64,000 nucleotides of DNA from assembly GCA_945859605.1 (NCBI GenBank), contig OX243817.1:34870968-34934967 (forward strand), in the 5' to 3' direction. Positions 63,016 to 64,000 of this stretch are shown here, piece after piece. Under the pieces are notes generated by a model, which saw only the letters and a program-made list of their open reading frames with translations, was not told the DNA's origin and ran no database searches. Origin of the DNA: Lumbricus rubellus (lineage: Eukaryota; Annelida; Clitellata; Crassiclitellata; Lumbricidae). The translations under genes were made by a program, and so were the position numbers. The stretch's first letter is position 1, and each line of letters opens with the position of its first letter.

Positions 63016-64000
63016 ACCATACCGAGACAAAGGTATTCAGTGTCTCTCTATCCGAAGGTTGACGCACCTCCCTTGACTTAAGGTCGAGGTCACCACAAAG
63101 GCCCGTATTTTATGCAAAAACTGGGCTAAACGCGATTTACACGGATGTCCTACACCGGATGGATTACCCTGATGCAGTCACCAGTCACCGTTACAAGTAG
63201 GCCTATCGACCGATGGCATCCAATCTAATACTCGTGCTCTATTGATAATTTATACCAGATTATTGTAGACAATTTTGTAAGGGTCTTTCTTAGAACTTAG
63301 AACTTAATCCTTCCCTTCCAGGTTTCCACATTAGGCACTGCATTTCCTCCACTCGTCCCTGTTAATCGCCGTCAGTTTTTCGGCCTCCTCTAATATTTCC
63401 AATAATAGTATTACAGTAAATAAAAAGGGAATAAAGTAACAAAGAAATAATGTAAGAAAAACAGTTGTTACTACAAACAATTGTTTTGTTTTTTCTTATT
63501 TAAGTGGTTAAATAACCTTTAAAAAACCTTTTCCTAAGCCAATGGGGTTTGTAACCCTCTAAACCCCTTTGTCTACGCCAATGCTGATATTTAGCGACAT
63601 CTATCAGTCGATGACGCTGAATAATTGTAAGTGACGGACTTTTCAATGTCCTTACACGACAACAATCTCTGCAGAATTTTTAGATCACGTTACATAGTAG
63701 GCTAAGCCCAAAAATATCTCAAAAACAAAGCACAATTATGGCCTACTATTGCTCGAGTCAAATCTGGAAAAGAAACTGCATTAGACCAATAAATTTATTG
63801 TAGACAATGTATGAATGCATAACTATACGTACGCAGACTTAGGCTACTTCCTGAGGCTGGATCCAAATGTTCGGCGAAGTCTACACGGTAAGTCTTAGTC
63901 CAACACGGCTTACATTCGCATATGACAATAGCCTACTATTTTAATACAGGCAATGAATTCAAAATATAGCCTATGGCAAGGTCTTTTCGCACAGCGCATT
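63016..64000. other. Spacer to window end, nothing recognised
   Basis: AT-rich DNA with no supported gene or element. Confidence 0.4.

Noticed and set aside
62741..63067. 85- and 108-codon frames
   Set aside because: Lie across the GGATGAAACGTCC tandem arm of a foldback element.

Overview
This window looks like a stretch of animal (metazoan) genome. The evidence is long intronless genes of one family set in wide AT-rich spacers, tRNA-derived SINEs, non-LTR retrotransposon tails, many short inverted-repeat DNA transposons with clean target-site duplications, and large micro- and minisatellites. The palindrome TAGGCCTA is unusually frequent. A marine invertebrate, perhaps an echinoderm, is my best guess from this and from the gene family, but the taxon is inference only.

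The backbone is a cluster of eight paralogous genes: seven complete and one cut by the left edge. Each complete gene is a single open reading frame of 669-692 codons. Orders and strands are 1-530(-), 2592-4670(-), 13981-16056(-), 20078-22111(+), 25029-27044(+), 45644-47686(-), 55439-57448(+) and 59716-61746(-). The products carry an N-terminal Mab-21/cGAS-like nucleotidyltransferase fold. All eight keep a GS...E motif, a D-x-D pair and a later Asp before CPxWP, and the seven complete ones also have the helical Mab-21 C-lobe (WRxSFSxAEL, KTLxLWxCEE). A helical C-terminal extension of about 310 residues with a TPR-like stretch follows. By family knowledge these are candidate cGAS-like receptors (cGLRs), innate-immune sensors that make nucleotide second messengers; ligand and product cannot be read from sequence.

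Three subgroups are visible. The plus-strand genes (20078, 25029, 55439) share a 5' noncoding block that looks like a promoter or first exon plus a conserved splice acceptor just before the ATG, and share about 1 kb of 3' flank. The minus-strand genes at 2592, 13981 and 45644 share a different roughly 300 bp 5' block. The partial gene at the left edge and the gene at 59716 resemble each other. An orphan copy of the plus-type upstream flank (30120-31440) has no gene behind it.

Between the genes: 5-13 kb holds foldback elements, hAT-type and TTAA-flanked (piggyBac-like) short transposons, including a nested pair. 17-19 kb and 22.6-24.4 kb hold hAT-type elements, two SINE families and a LINE tail. 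28-31.4 kb holds a broken LINE reverse transcriptase interrupted by a TTAA-flanked element, then a TA-flanked mariner-like element whose empty site survives in a paralogous flank. 31.4-40 kb holds dinucleotide repeats, pieces of a tyrosine-recombinase gene on opposing strands, six copies of a 275 bp satellite and a 102 bp tandem repeat. 40-45.4 kb is a 5.3 kb minisatellite of the 9-mer GGGAAACTT, with higher-order structure, abutting the 3' end of the gene at 45644. 48-54 kb is mostly unannotated spacer with a reverse transcriptase relic and a repeat carrying YY1-like motifs. The right edge has a second large foldback element.
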